Shown here piece after piece: positions 1-8,400 of a stretch of 28,249 nt of DNA. The number at the start of each line of letters is the position of its first letter. The first letter of the stretch is position 1. The position numbers and the translations under genes were made by a program. Source of the stretch: a virus; IMG/VR virus record IMGVR_UViG_3300027906_002301, positions 1-28,249 of that record; one strand, written 5' to 3'. The notes beneath the pieces were generated by a model. The model was not told the origin of the DNA. It worked only from the letters and a program-made list of their open reading frames with translations, and made no database searches.

Positions 1-1
1 C

Positions 2-334
2 ATAGATGAAGACTGGATGGATGAGGTGGGACTCCTTATTCATGAACAGGTTGATGTATATAATAAAACAAATGGTAACCGACATACAACTTATGTCCTA
101 CCATTACCTAGAGGGTCTAATGAGGTATCAGTCAATGGTGCTGGTGCTCATTTGACCGACATAGGTGATGAACTTATTATTTGTTCTTATATACAATTGG
201 ATGAGAGTAACGAGACACTTCCTCTCAATCATACTCCGAAGATTAAGATTATAGACCCCAAAGACCGACTTTATAGAGAGTTGCTGGGACTTGATGGGAG
301 TTCAGAGAAGTTAAGGAAACATATAGATGGATAG
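2..334 (+). CDS. panD: Aspartate 1-decarboxylase (PanD), 5' end outside window
   Basis: PanD decarboxylates L-aspartate to beta-alanine, the precursor of pantothenate and coenzyme A, in the cytoplasm, using a pyruvoyl group made by self-cleavage at a Gly-Ser bond. The reading frame is open from base 2 and aligns, from memory, with E. coli PanD from about Ile28 onward: IDEDWMDEVGLL matches the IDQDFLDAAGIL stretch, followed by VYNKTNGNRHTTY and RGS.EVSVNGAGAH. Residues matching E. coli Arg54, Thr57, Tyr58 and the Asn72-Gly73-Ala74 loop are all present. The N-terminal beta strand and the cleavage Gly-Ser lie just left of the window, about three codons away, so self-processing cannot be checked. 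The C-terminal tail (PKIKIIDPKDRL onward) differs from E. coli. It is followed on the same strand by phage baseplate genes, which suggests a phage-carried metabolic gene. The family call is strong; activity is inferred. Confidence 0.88.
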   Translation: MDEDWMDEVGLLIHEQVDVYNKTNGNRHTTYVLPLPRGSNEVSVNGAGAHLTDIGDELIICSYIQLDESNETLPLNHTPKIKIIDPKDRLYRELLGLDGSSEKLRKHIDG

Positions 335-446
335 TATTGTACTGGTTTTCCATATGGTAATATTAATACCTATGGTTTATTTCATATGGAAAGATGGTTA
401 TAATAAAGGATTAAAACATGGCAGAGTTCGCAGGATTAAAGAATAA
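327..446 (+). CDS. Possible small membrane protein (39 aa)
   Basis: This short frame begins at an ATG overlapping the last eight bases of panD and ends 29 bases inside the gp5 gene. An AAGGA motif at 313-317 gives good ribosome-binding spacing. The product has one hydrophobic stretch at residues 4-21 (IVLVFHMVILIPMVYFIW), followed by a short basic tail ending RVRRIKE, as in a single-span membrane peptide with a cytoplasmic positive end. It fills the otherwise empty 83-base gap between panD and gp5 in the tight style of this operon. I recognise no family. It could be a chance frame, and conservation in related phages would be the deciding evidence. Confidence 0.42.
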   Translation: MDSIVLVFHMVILIPMVYFIWKDGYNKGLKHGRVRRIKE

Positions 447-1509
447 TTTCTACACAGGTGTCGTAGAAGACCGACATGACCCATTATCTTTGGGTCGTGT
501 GAGAGTTCGTGTCTATGGACTTCACACAGACGACAAATCCCTAATACCGACTCCAGATTTACCTTGGAGTGATGTTCTTATGCCTGTAACCTCTCCTTCT
601 CTTTCTGGACTGGGATTATCTCCTCATGGACTTGTAGAAGGTTCTACAGTCATGGGAATGTACCGAGATGAGTCTGGAATGCAAGATTTCGTGGTTTTGG
701 GTTCATTATTTGGAAAACCCAGTGATAAATGGAAGATTCCGAACAATAAAGTGGATAATGCAGTCACAAGGAGTGCAGATGAGGGTTTTAACGACCCTAG
801 AAGGGATTCTAAAGGCGATTATGCAGAAAGTCTTGATAAACCCCAGAATGGTCGCAACTTTACTCTTACAGGGGCTCTAGACACAGCACCTCTGGGAAGA
901 CCGACTCTTACTACTGTTACTCCAGTGGATGGTTCTGGTACAACCATTGAAAATAATGACAAAGGTGAAAGGTATCCAAGGGACTCCTACACCAAAGATT
1001 CAAAGTCCGATGTAAATGAAAATGCAATCATTGGGTCTTCTGCAACCTATCCCAATGATATTATATTAAAACACGAAGGTACATCTGTTAAAGAACCGAC
1101 TCGACAAAGTATATCTCCAGCATATCCTTATAATCATATGATTGAATCTGAGAGTGGACATATATTAGAGATGGATGACACTCCTAATGCAGAAAGGTTG
1201 CACTTATATCACAGGTCTGGTAGTAGAATAGAGTTCCTACGAGATGGTGATATGACTCTTAAGGTTGCAAATAATAATTACGAAATAATATTAAAAGATA
1301 AGAAAGTATTAATTGCTGGTAGTGCCGATATTGAATTGTCTAATGGTAATTATAATATTAATGCATATAAAGGTAAGACAGAGGATGGTGGAAATATTAC
1401 ATTTAATTCTCATGGTGGACATATTACAATTAATGCAACCGATGGTGAGAAAGCAATTAGATTAAAAGGTAAAGTATCTATTAATGGAAGTGCTTACGAT
1501 GAATCCTAA
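418..1509 (+). CDS. gp5: Baseplate central spike / hub protein gp5 (no lysozyme domain seen)
   Basis: This is the gp5-type protein at the centre of the T4-like baseplate, which forms the membrane-puncturing spike. Residues about 9-105 are a typical gp5 N-terminal OB-fold: FYTGVVEDRHDPLSLGRVRV, then LPWSDVLMP, GLVEGSTVMGMYRD and FVVLGSLFG. Residues about 110-230 are a polar, low-complexity linker. Residues about 235-363 resemble the VgrG/gp5 C-terminal stalk: YPYNHMIESESGHILEMDD, RLHLYHRSGS, then short beta repeats (NYNINAY, GNITFNSHGGHITINA). T4 gp5 (about 575 aa) carries a lysozyme domain between these parts; here no lysozyme-like block is visible and the protein is only 363 aa. AAAGGA at 405-410 supports this start. 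The family call is strong; the lack of muralytic activity is inferred. Confidence 0.9.
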   Translation: MAEFAGLKNNFYTGVVEDRHDPLSLGRVRVRVYGLHTDDKSLIPTPDLPWSDVLMPVTSPSLSGLGLSPHGLVEGSTVMGMYRDESGMQDFVVLGSLFGKPSDKWKIPNNKVDNAVTRSADEGFNDPRRDSKGDYAESLDKPQNGRNFTLTGALDTAPLGRPTLTTVTPVDGSGTTIENNDKGERYPRDSYTKDSKSDVNENAIIGSSATYPNDIILKHEGTSVKEPTRQSISPAYPYNHMIESESGHILEMDDTPNAERLHLYHRSGSRIEFLRDGDMTLKVANNNYEIILKDKKVLIAGSADIELSNGNYNINAYKGKTEDGGNITFNSHGGHITINATDGEKAIRLKGKVSINGSAYDES

Positions 1510-1553
1510 AGAATATTTAGATTATATTGGTTCATGGTTAAGATGGTATTATA

Positions 1554-2615
1554 ATGTCTGAAGCACAAACACCAGTTGCAATTGAATGTCCTCAAGTTGT
1601 TATTCCTAGTGCAGATGACCTAGAAAAAATAATAATACAAATAGGGAATCAATATGGTTGGGAATATATTCAACCTATTGAAGAATTATTAGGTGCGTTT
1701 CCTTTATCTCATACATGGAATAAAGTTAATCTAGATATTCCAGAATTAGAATGGGAAGGAAAGATACAATGTATTATAGAAGAATTTAAATTATATCCTA
1801 TAGTAAAAATATGTGAGTTCCTATCTATCCCATTAAAAATTCCAGTACCACCTTTTGGTATTACAGTTGATTGTCAAAGATTATTTACAGAGCCTGGATA
1901 TAAAGCAGAACTATTAAAAGAATTAGAAGAGTCTGTTGACATTTCTAAAATAATGGATGGTTGGAACTTAGAACAATGGGATGGAACAAATGGTATTGAT
2001 GTACCAGATATTAAATTATCCCAAGCTTGGAAAGAATTAGTAGAAGAAATAAAAACTATATTATCGAAATCAATGTTTCTTGGTATAGGAGAAATTCTTG
2101 GTAAGTCACCAGTAAAAGAAATAGTAGAGTTATTACCAGACCCTATAGGATTCCTACTTGAACTTGTTATTTCTGTTCCTAAAGGTGGATATGACTTTGA
2201 CTCAGAAAAATTATTTAAGTCCTTACAGAAACAAGCAGAAGAAGCGGGTGAAGACTTTAAAGAAATGTTACTTGAGTTTGAAATACCTTTTGTTTCCGAA
2301 GTACCTTCTATTCTAGGACTTGAAGATGTATTACCTAAAACCATAGGTGATTTAATTGACTTAGATGTAAGTGGTGAATTTAAAGAAATAGATTTTCCTA
2401 ATTGGGATACACAGAAAATAAAAAATAAGTTTGATTCATTTATAAAAGACTTACCTCAAATATTACTTGAAGCATGTCTAGAAAAACTTACTAAACTAAT
2501 ATCATTCCTTATTCCATCATCGATTCCGATTCCATTTACTCTATGTACATTCCTAACTGCAATTGGTTTTCCAAAAGAGATATCAATTGATAATCTAGTA
2601 CTAGAAGGGACATAA
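1554..2615 (+). CDS. Unrecognised 353-aa protein between gp5 and gp25; probable virion/baseplate component
   Basis: I do not recognise a characterised family. The product is acidic, predicted mostly helical, and rich in Ile, Leu, Glu and Pro, with recurring short proline-flanked hydrophobic segments (IPLKIPVPPFG near residue 92, LLPDPIGFLLELVISVPKGG near 193, LIPSSIPIPFTLCTFLTAIG near 320). Several helices look amphipathic (FKSLQKQAEEAGEDFKEML). No signal peptide or catalytic motif is evident. Its place between the spike gene and gp25/gp6 suggests a baseplate-hub or tail-tube-associated protein, perhaps filling the T4 gp27 role of seating the spike, but no sequence match to gp27 was seen. No strong Shine-Dalgarno precedes the ATG. 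A 20-codon frame at 1499-1561 overlaps both flanking genes and could couple translation. It is virion-linked by context only. Confidence 0.8.
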   Translation: MSEAQTPVAIECPQVVIPSADDLEKIIIQIGNQYGWEYIQPIEELLGAFPLSHTWNKVNLDIPELEWEGKIQCIIEEFKLYPIVKICEFLSIPLKIPVPPFGITVDCQRLFTEPGYKAELLKELEESVDISKIMDGWNLEQWDGTNGIDVPDIKLSQAWKELVEEIKTILSKSMFLGIGEILGKSPVKEIVELLPDPIGFLLELVISVPKGGYDFDSEKLFKSLQKQAEEAGEDFKEMLLEFEIPFVSEVPSILGLEDVLPKTIGDLIDLDVSGEFKEIDFPNWDTQKIKNKFDSFIKDLPQILLEACLEKLTKLISFLIPSSIPIPFTLCTFLTAIGFPKEISIDNLVLEGT

Positions 2616-2623
2616 ATAATAGT

Positions 2624-3043
2624 ATGAGTCAGAATTATCTAAAAAACAAAAGTAAAATTACTGCAAGAAGATGGTACACTGATATTGATTTAAATATCAC
2701 ACCTCATCCTTCTTCTGGTGACTTAGTTTTAAAGCAAGATATAGATGCAGTTAAAAGGTCAATAAGAAATATCATGTTAACTAACAATTATGAGAGACCT
2801 TTCAAACCAAACTTTGGTGCAAATCTTAGGGGACTCCTATTTGAACTTGCAGATGACTTAACAAAGTTTGAAATAAGGTCACAGATAATTGAAGCAATAA
2901 CTCAATTAGAACCTAGAGTTTCTATTGAAGAGATATATTTAAACAATTCAAGGGCAAACACAATGCATGTTAACTTGCATTATGGAATCAGAGGTGTACA
3001 AGAACCTCAAGAAATAGAAGTTATACTACAGAGAATACGATAA
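2624..3043 (+). CDS. gp25: Baseplate wedge protein gp25 (GPW/gp25 family)
   Basis: gp25 is a small wedge protein of contractile tails, with relatives in type VI secretion (TssE) and phage P2 (gpW). It helps join the inner baseplate to the first sheath ring. The 139-aa product shows the family pattern throughout: DLVLKQDIDAVKRSIRNIML near residues 30-50, ERPFKPNFGANLRGLLFE with Asn63-Phe64-Gly65, and the near-invariant Glu96-Pro97-Arg98 within QLEPRVSIEEI. Length is close to T4 gp25 (132 aa). The stop codon overlaps the start of gp6 by one base, implying coupled translation of two partner wedge proteins. The GAAGGGA upstream lies rather far from the ATG, so initiation here may be modest. Confidence 0.95.
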   Translation: MSQNYLKNKSKITARRWYTDIDLNITPHPSSGDLVLKQDIDAVKRSIRNIMLTNNYERPFKPNFGANLRGLLFELADDLTKFEIRSQIIEAITQLEPRVSIEEIYLNNSRANTMHVNLHYGIRGVQEPQEIEVILQRIR

Positions 3044-4914
3044 TGGCAACAGTAAAAAGTTCACAAGTCAATATTACCGATTTAGATTTCGATGATATTG
3101 CATCCAATTTAAAAGAATATCTTAAAGGTCAGACGACTCTTAAAGACTACAACTTTGAAGGTAGTAATATTAGTTTACTCATAGACCTTCTTGCATACAG
3201 TTCACATGTGTCCGCGTTTAATGCAAATATGGTTGCGTCTGAATTGTTTTTAGACACTGCACAAATAAGAAAGAATGTAGTATCTCGTGCAAAAGAGATT
3301 GGTTATACTCCTACTAGTGCAACTGCTTCTTCATCAATAGTTGACTTAACAGTGAACAATCCTTTGATTGGTGGAAATACACCTTCATCATTAACTCTTA
3401 ATAGAGGACATAAATTTAAAACAACTTATGATGGATTCGTATTCCCATATGTATTATTAGAAACAAAAACAATTAGTCCATTAAATGGTATCTTTAAATT
3501 TGAAGACCTTAAGTTATCTCAAGGGACAATGAACTCAGATATCTTTGCATATAATGGTCAGATACAAAATCAAAGATTTCCATTAACAGAAAGTTTAGTA
3601 GACACTACAAGTGTTACAGTTACAATATCATCTACTGGTGGTTCAACTTCTGCGTGGACACAATCAACTGATATTAGTTCAGTGGACAAAGATAGTAAAG
3701 TATGGTATGTTCAAGAGAATGACCAAGGTCTCTTTGAAATATATTTTGGTGATGGTGTTATTAGTGCAGAACCTTTAGATGGAGATACAATTACAATCTC
3801 ATACTTGGTAACAAACGAAACACATACAGAAGGTGCAAGTATATTTACAATGACTGATGCAATAGCAGGAAATTCAGATGTAACTATTACATCTAAAGAG
3901 GCATCCTCTGGTGGTAAAGATAAAGAAGGAATTGAATCAATTAGATTTGCAGCCTCCAAGTTCTATACCTCACAAAACAGATTAGTAACAGTAGACGATT
4001 ACAAATCTAAACTACAAACTTTATATCCAGGCGCAGATTCAATTGCAGTCTGGGGTGGAGAAGATAACAACCCACCACAATATGGAAAGATATTTATTTC
4101 TATTAAACCTTCTCAGAATGTAAACAAACTAACAAGTTCAGAAAAGGTTTTGTTAAGAGATAAGTTGCGTTCATTAAATATGTTAACAGTCAGACCAGAG
4201 TTGGTTGATGCAAATATAATTGATATTATAATTGATTGTAACTTTAAATTCAATCCTCGTGCAACAACTAAAACTGCATCTGAATTAGAAACATTAGTAA
4301 GGGCTGCAATCGTTACACACGACAGTACTTACTTAAGTGGTTTTGATAGTATCTTTAGGCACTCAGTTCTAACATCAGATATAGACAGTGCAGAATCTTC
4401 GATTCTTTCGAACATTACAACTATCAAACTTCGTAAGTCAATTTCACCTACATTAAGTCAGTCATTAGGATATACTGTAGAGTTTGGAAGTGGTAATTCA
4501 TTCCATAGTCCTAATGTAGGATACAATAAAGCAAATGGTGGTATAACTACCACAACAGGATTTAAAGTATCTGGGTATACAGATACATACTACTTTGATG
4601 ATGATGGAGAAGGTAATCTCCGAAGATATTCATTTAGTGGTTCAACAAGAGTCTATGCAGATACTCAAGCAGGAACTGTAGACTATACAAATGGTAAAAT
4701 AACTGTAAATGGAATAAACATAATAGAGACATCTAATACAGATGATACTATTTACTTTACAGTAATTCCGAATTCATATGATGCAGTTGCATACAGAAGT
4801 AATCTTCTAGATATCAACACATCATTGATAAGTGCAACTGGAGTCGCAGACTCTATTGCATCTGGTGATACGAGTGCTGGGGTTGGATATACATCCTCTT
4901 CTAGTTACTCCTAA
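3043..4914 (+). CDS. gp6: Baseplate wedge protein gp6 (baseplate J family)
   Basis: gp6 is the core wedge protein that dimerises to form the ring around the hub in T4-like baseplates. Residues about 13-100 carry the characteristic N-terminus (FDDIASNLKEYLKGQ, DYNFEGSNISLLIDLLAY, ELFLDTAQIRKNVVSRAKEI). The middle shows baseplate-J-like elements (EIYFGDGVIS; GKDKEGIESIRFAASKFY; NRLVTVDDYKSKLQTLYPG; VWGGEDNNPPQYGKIFISIKP). The length of 623 aa is close to T4 gp6 (660 aa). The C-terminal part, residues about 480-600, is beta-rich (YYFDDDGEGNLRRYSFSG, AGTVDYTNGKITVNG), as in marine T4-like relatives. The ATG shares one base with the gp25 stop codon and lacks a strong ribosome site, so it probably depends on coupling. 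The call is confident. Confidence 0.94.
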   Translation: MATVKSSQVNITDLDFDDIASNLKEYLKGQTTLKDYNFEGSNISLLIDLLAYSSHVSAFNANMVASELFLDTAQIRKNVVSRAKEIGYTPTSATASSSIVDLTVNNPLIGGNTPSSLTLNRGHKFKTTYDGFVFPYVLLETKTISPLNGIFKFEDLKLSQGTMNSDIFAYNGQIQNQRFPLTESLVDTTSVTVTISSTGGSTSAWTQSTDISSVDKDSKVWYVQENDQGLFEIYFGDGVISAEPLDGDTITISYLVTNETHTEGASIFTMTDAIAGNSDVTITSKEASSGGKDKEGIESIRFAASKFYTSQNRLVTVDDYKSKLQTLYPGADSIAVWGGEDNNPPQYGKIFISIKPSQNVNKLTSSEKVLLRDKLRSLNMLTVRPELVDANIIDIIIDCNFKFNPRATTKTASELETLVRAAIVTHDSTYLSGFDSIFRHSVLTSDIDSAESSILSNITTIKLRKSISPTLSQSLGYTVEFGSGNSFHSPNVGYNKANGGITTTTGFKVSGYTDTYYFDDDGEGNLRRYSFSGSTRVYADTQAGTVDYTNGKITVNGINIIETSNTDDTIYFTVIPNSYDAVAYRSNLLDINTSLISATGVADSIASGDTSAGVGYTSSSSYS

Positions 4915-4947
4915 ACTATGATTCATGTATATGCATGAAGTAGAATT

Positions 4948-4966
4948 CCCACAATTATGTGGGTTT
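4948..4966 (+). terminator. Possible terminator hairpin after gp6
   Basis: CCCACA (4948-4953), a four-base loop ATTA and TGTGGG (4958-4963) form a perfect six-pair stem followed by TTTATAATAAT. Another six-pair inverted repeat, TTCATG at 4922-4927 with CATGAA at 4934-4939, sits just upstream. The T tract is short, so this could be a weak terminator or an RNA-processing structure between gp6 and the next gene. Confidence 0.4.
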
Positions 4967-4997
4967 ATAATAATGCTAAATTAGAGAGGAACTAAAA

Positions 4998-5468
4998 ATG
5001 GCAGATAAGAAAGTAACAGCATTGTCCGATTTAGGGACAGGCATCGCAGGTGAAGACTTGCTTCATGTTATTGACGACCCTTCTGGAACTCCAGTAAACA
5101 AAAAGGTGTCAGTCAGTAATGTTTTAAATAACCTTCCAGACTACCTTGGATTTGCACAATCAGCAGAGGCTGTAACATACAGTTCAAACGCTGCAACTGC
5201 AACAATAGGTAAGTATGCTCACTTTATCACAGGTAGCTCAAGTGGAACTAGAGATATCCTTACATTAGGAAATGGTTCTACAGGACAAATCAAATGGTTT
5301 GTGTTTGCAGTAGATAATGCCAAGGACACTCGTGTGACTCCTTCTGGTACATTTACTGGTGGTTCATATGTTGAACTTAACACAGCTGGTGACACTGTAT
5401 GCATGCTATACACAGGTTCAACTTATGGTTGGGTCGTGATAGGTGGTCACAACTACACTGTTGCATAA
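4998..5468 (+). CDS. Short beta-rich virion / fibre-like protein
   Basis: The 156-aa product opens with VTALSDLGTGIAGEDLLHVIDDP followed by VNKKVSVSNVL. I know this pattern as the N-terminal segment of many phage fibre, whisker or head-decoration proteins, where it appears to anchor the protein to the particle. Residues 60-156 look like a beta sandwich: repeated Gly/Ser/Thr strands, LGNGSTGQIKWFVFAVD, and a C-terminal GSTYGWVVIGGHNYTV strand resembling receptor-binding tips. GAGAGGA at 4984-4990 supports the start. It sits alone between a possible terminator and the gp7-like giant. Its structural role is inferred from style and position; its exact site in the virion is unknown. Confidence 0.8.
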   Translation: MADKKVTALSDLGTGIAGEDLLHVIDDPSGTPVNKKVSVSNVLNNLPDYLGFAQSAEAVTYSSNAATATIGKYAHFITGSSSGTRDILTLGNGSTGQIKWFVFAVDNAKDTRVTPSGTFTGGSYVELNTAGDTVCMLYTGSTYGWVVIGGHNYTVA

Positions 5469-5478
5469 GGATAATTAA

Positions 5479-8400
5479 ATGCCAATTCTCAATGATAGGT
5501 TAGTAGACCAACTTGATGAACTCCTACCAGAGTACATTAGTGAGGAAGGACAAGGACTCAAAAAGTTCTTGTCTGCATACTTTGACTTTCTTGAGAAAGG
5601 TATTCTTATTCATAAACAGGGTACAGACCTTGACCAAATAGGTTTAGAAGATGGAGAGGGTTCAGTTTTACAAGAGACTGCAACCTTCTCTCCATCACCT
5701 TTAGACAGTGCAAGGTTTATATACGAACAAGATTCTCTTGGACAGTCACAAACTGGTTCTTGGGAAATAGGTGAATATGTGGTTGGTTCAACATCTGGTG
5801 CAACTGCAAGAATCGATGTTATAGGAAGTACAACTAATAAACTATACATTGAAATATTTACCGAAGCACAATTTTTACCAGATGAAACAATCGTTGGTCA
5901 GAATAGTGGATACACTGCAAAGGTTAATTCCTTTGAGGGTGGTGCATTATTCGCTGCAAACAATCTGTTAGACTATGCAGATGTAGATAAGACAACAGGA
6001 GACTTTTTGGAATACTTCCGAAAAGACTTCATGCCTTCGATTGATACAAAGATACTTGCAGATAAGAGATTACTTGCAAAACATATTAATAGCATCTATC
6101 TTGCAAAAGGTAGTATGGCATCATACGATTTTCTTTTTAGGGTTCTCTACAATGAAGACATAGATATTATATATCCTAAAGACCAAATGATTGCACCATC
6201 TGATTCTAAATGGTCAGAGTATACAGTTCTTAATTTATATTCTACAAAGAATTTATTAGAATATGAAAAAGGAAAGATAGTAAAAAAAGATGGTGACCAA
6301 AATATAATAACTGAGATTCAAGCAGATACTATTTCTAGACTGGAAATGTCTGGAGAAACCGAAAACATTTACCGAGTGGTAATCATGGAGCCATACATTG
6401 GTTCATTAAGTATTGGTGATTCAGTAGAACTACAATCAAGAGAAAGTAGTTTAAAATTCCATGAGGCAACAGTAAGAGGAATTATATCAGACCTTGATAA
6501 AGAAGAAGGTAATGTTTTAGTTGCAATGGAAAATGAAACAGGATTTGTTTCAACCGAATCAGACAATACAGAAGGATTCCATTTAGAAAACGAAGAAGCA
6601 GGAGATATAATTCTATTAGAGAGTGCAACACAATCAGACAATACTCTAAATGAAGTTCATGGTAAAACTCCGATATTAGTTTTAGAGACAGTAAACACCA
6701 CAAGTACAACAGCAGTGATTGGTGGTGCATTAAAAGATGAAGAGATTTCAATAGGTTCATTATATACTCCATCAGAAAATGTACAAGTTAATATACCACA
6801 ATCAGAACTTGGTGTGGGTAAGGAAGCAAGAACAATAGTTGGTCAAGTTAATGATGGTAAAGTAGAAAAGATTATTGTAGACCCAAGTAATAGAGGAACA
6901 GGATATAGTGATGGTGACCTAGTTGTATTTGATAATAGAGCAACTGGTGGTACACTTGGAATGGGTGAAGTAACATCTACTTCTGGAGACATGCTTTTAG
7001 AATCTGGAACTACATTTGGTTCATTTGAGTTTATTGCAACTGCTGGACAAACTACATTCACTGGAAGAGACAGATATAATAACATTTTAGTTTATGACCC
7101 AGAGAAAGTTATGGTCAGAGTTAAGAGGGCAAATGTATCACAAACAATTGCAGCTCAAGGTGGTGGTGTTCCATTTACAGTATTCGAAGAAGTTAAAGGA
7201 GTTGCAAATGTAGGACTCAATGGTACATCAATTGTATTCACAGGAACTTATGCAAACGCTTCTCATGCAAATTATGTAGGTGGTGCTAATACTATTATAG
7301 AAGTGTTTGCAGAACCAGAAGAAACAACTTTGATTCTGGAAGATGGATTACAGGTTACTGGAGAAAACAAAATTATTTACGACCAGTCTGGTGCAAATCC
7401 AACTGGTGCAATTTCAAAGGTTAGAGTTAAAACAAGTGGTGTAGGATATACATCATTACCTAAAATATACCCAGGCGGTGAAGTATTCTATAATGAAGAT
7501 TTAGACTATACGCCCAGTGCAACAAAATCAAATTTTATAATAGGAGAAACAGTTACATCTGGAAGTACGACTGGTATTCTGGTCGACCATGACAAAGGTG
7601 CAGATAAACTTATCATAGGTAAACTACAAACTACAACCGATACTACAACATTTAGTATAGGAGATACAATTACAGGTTCATCTTCTGGTACAACTTGTAC
7701 AGTCAAACAAAACAGTTTTACAACAGGGGTTGGTGCAAACCTTTTAGCATATGGTAAATCAATTGGAACGATTGGACAACTTAGAGTTATACAGCCAGGA
7801 AATCATTTCGATAAATCAAATGGTATTCCAGACTTCAAACATAAGTTTATTTTTGGTAGGGCATCTGCAAATCCAGTAGTTGACACTACACTTACAGGTG
7901 ATTTTAGTAAAGCAACAGGTACAGTTACATCTGTTAATGGTGATTTAAATTTAATAACTATTACACCTACAACTGGGATGTTTAAAGTAAATGAAACTGT
8001 AACTGCATCAGATGGAAAGACATTCCAGATACTAGAAGGTAATCCAGCAACAGTTAGTGGTAAACACAACACTATATCAAGGATAGATGGAAACTATACA
8101 AGTGATATAGGTTTCCCATCTGTAACATCACAAAGAATTCAAGACTCAAAATTCTATCAAAATTTCTCTTATGTAATTAAAGTTGGTCAAAGTATTAACA
8201 ACTATCGTTCAGTAGTACAACAATTATTAAACCCAGCAGGTACAATCTTCTTTGGTGAAGTTGCAATTACAAACAACCTTGATGGTAGTGCAGAAACATA
8301 TCGTGCTGGTGCAAATGATGCTGGATTTGATGGAGACAGGGTAACAAGGTCATTCGTACCAACATTGTATATTGGTTCTAAGATTGACCCAGCAAAAATT

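Noticed and set aside
1-446. panD as flanking host DNA (prophage junction)
   Set aside because: Same strand, tight overlap-style spacing to gp5, no attachment site or integrase, and the GATC absence extends across it, though only about 400 bases can be judged.
668-880. 70-codon + strand frame within gp5
   Set aside because: It is out of frame with the clearly recognisable gp5 protein and shows no features of its own.
1874-2344. 156-codon minus-strand frame inside the 353-aa gene
   Set aside because: Ser/Asn-rich antisense shadow; the + strand frame has the operon position and a coherent protein composition.
2611-2618. CATAAATA just before gp25
   Set aside because: It contains the stop codon of the upstream gene and lies only six bases before the gp25 ATG, so a transcript starting downstream would lack a ribosome site for gp25.
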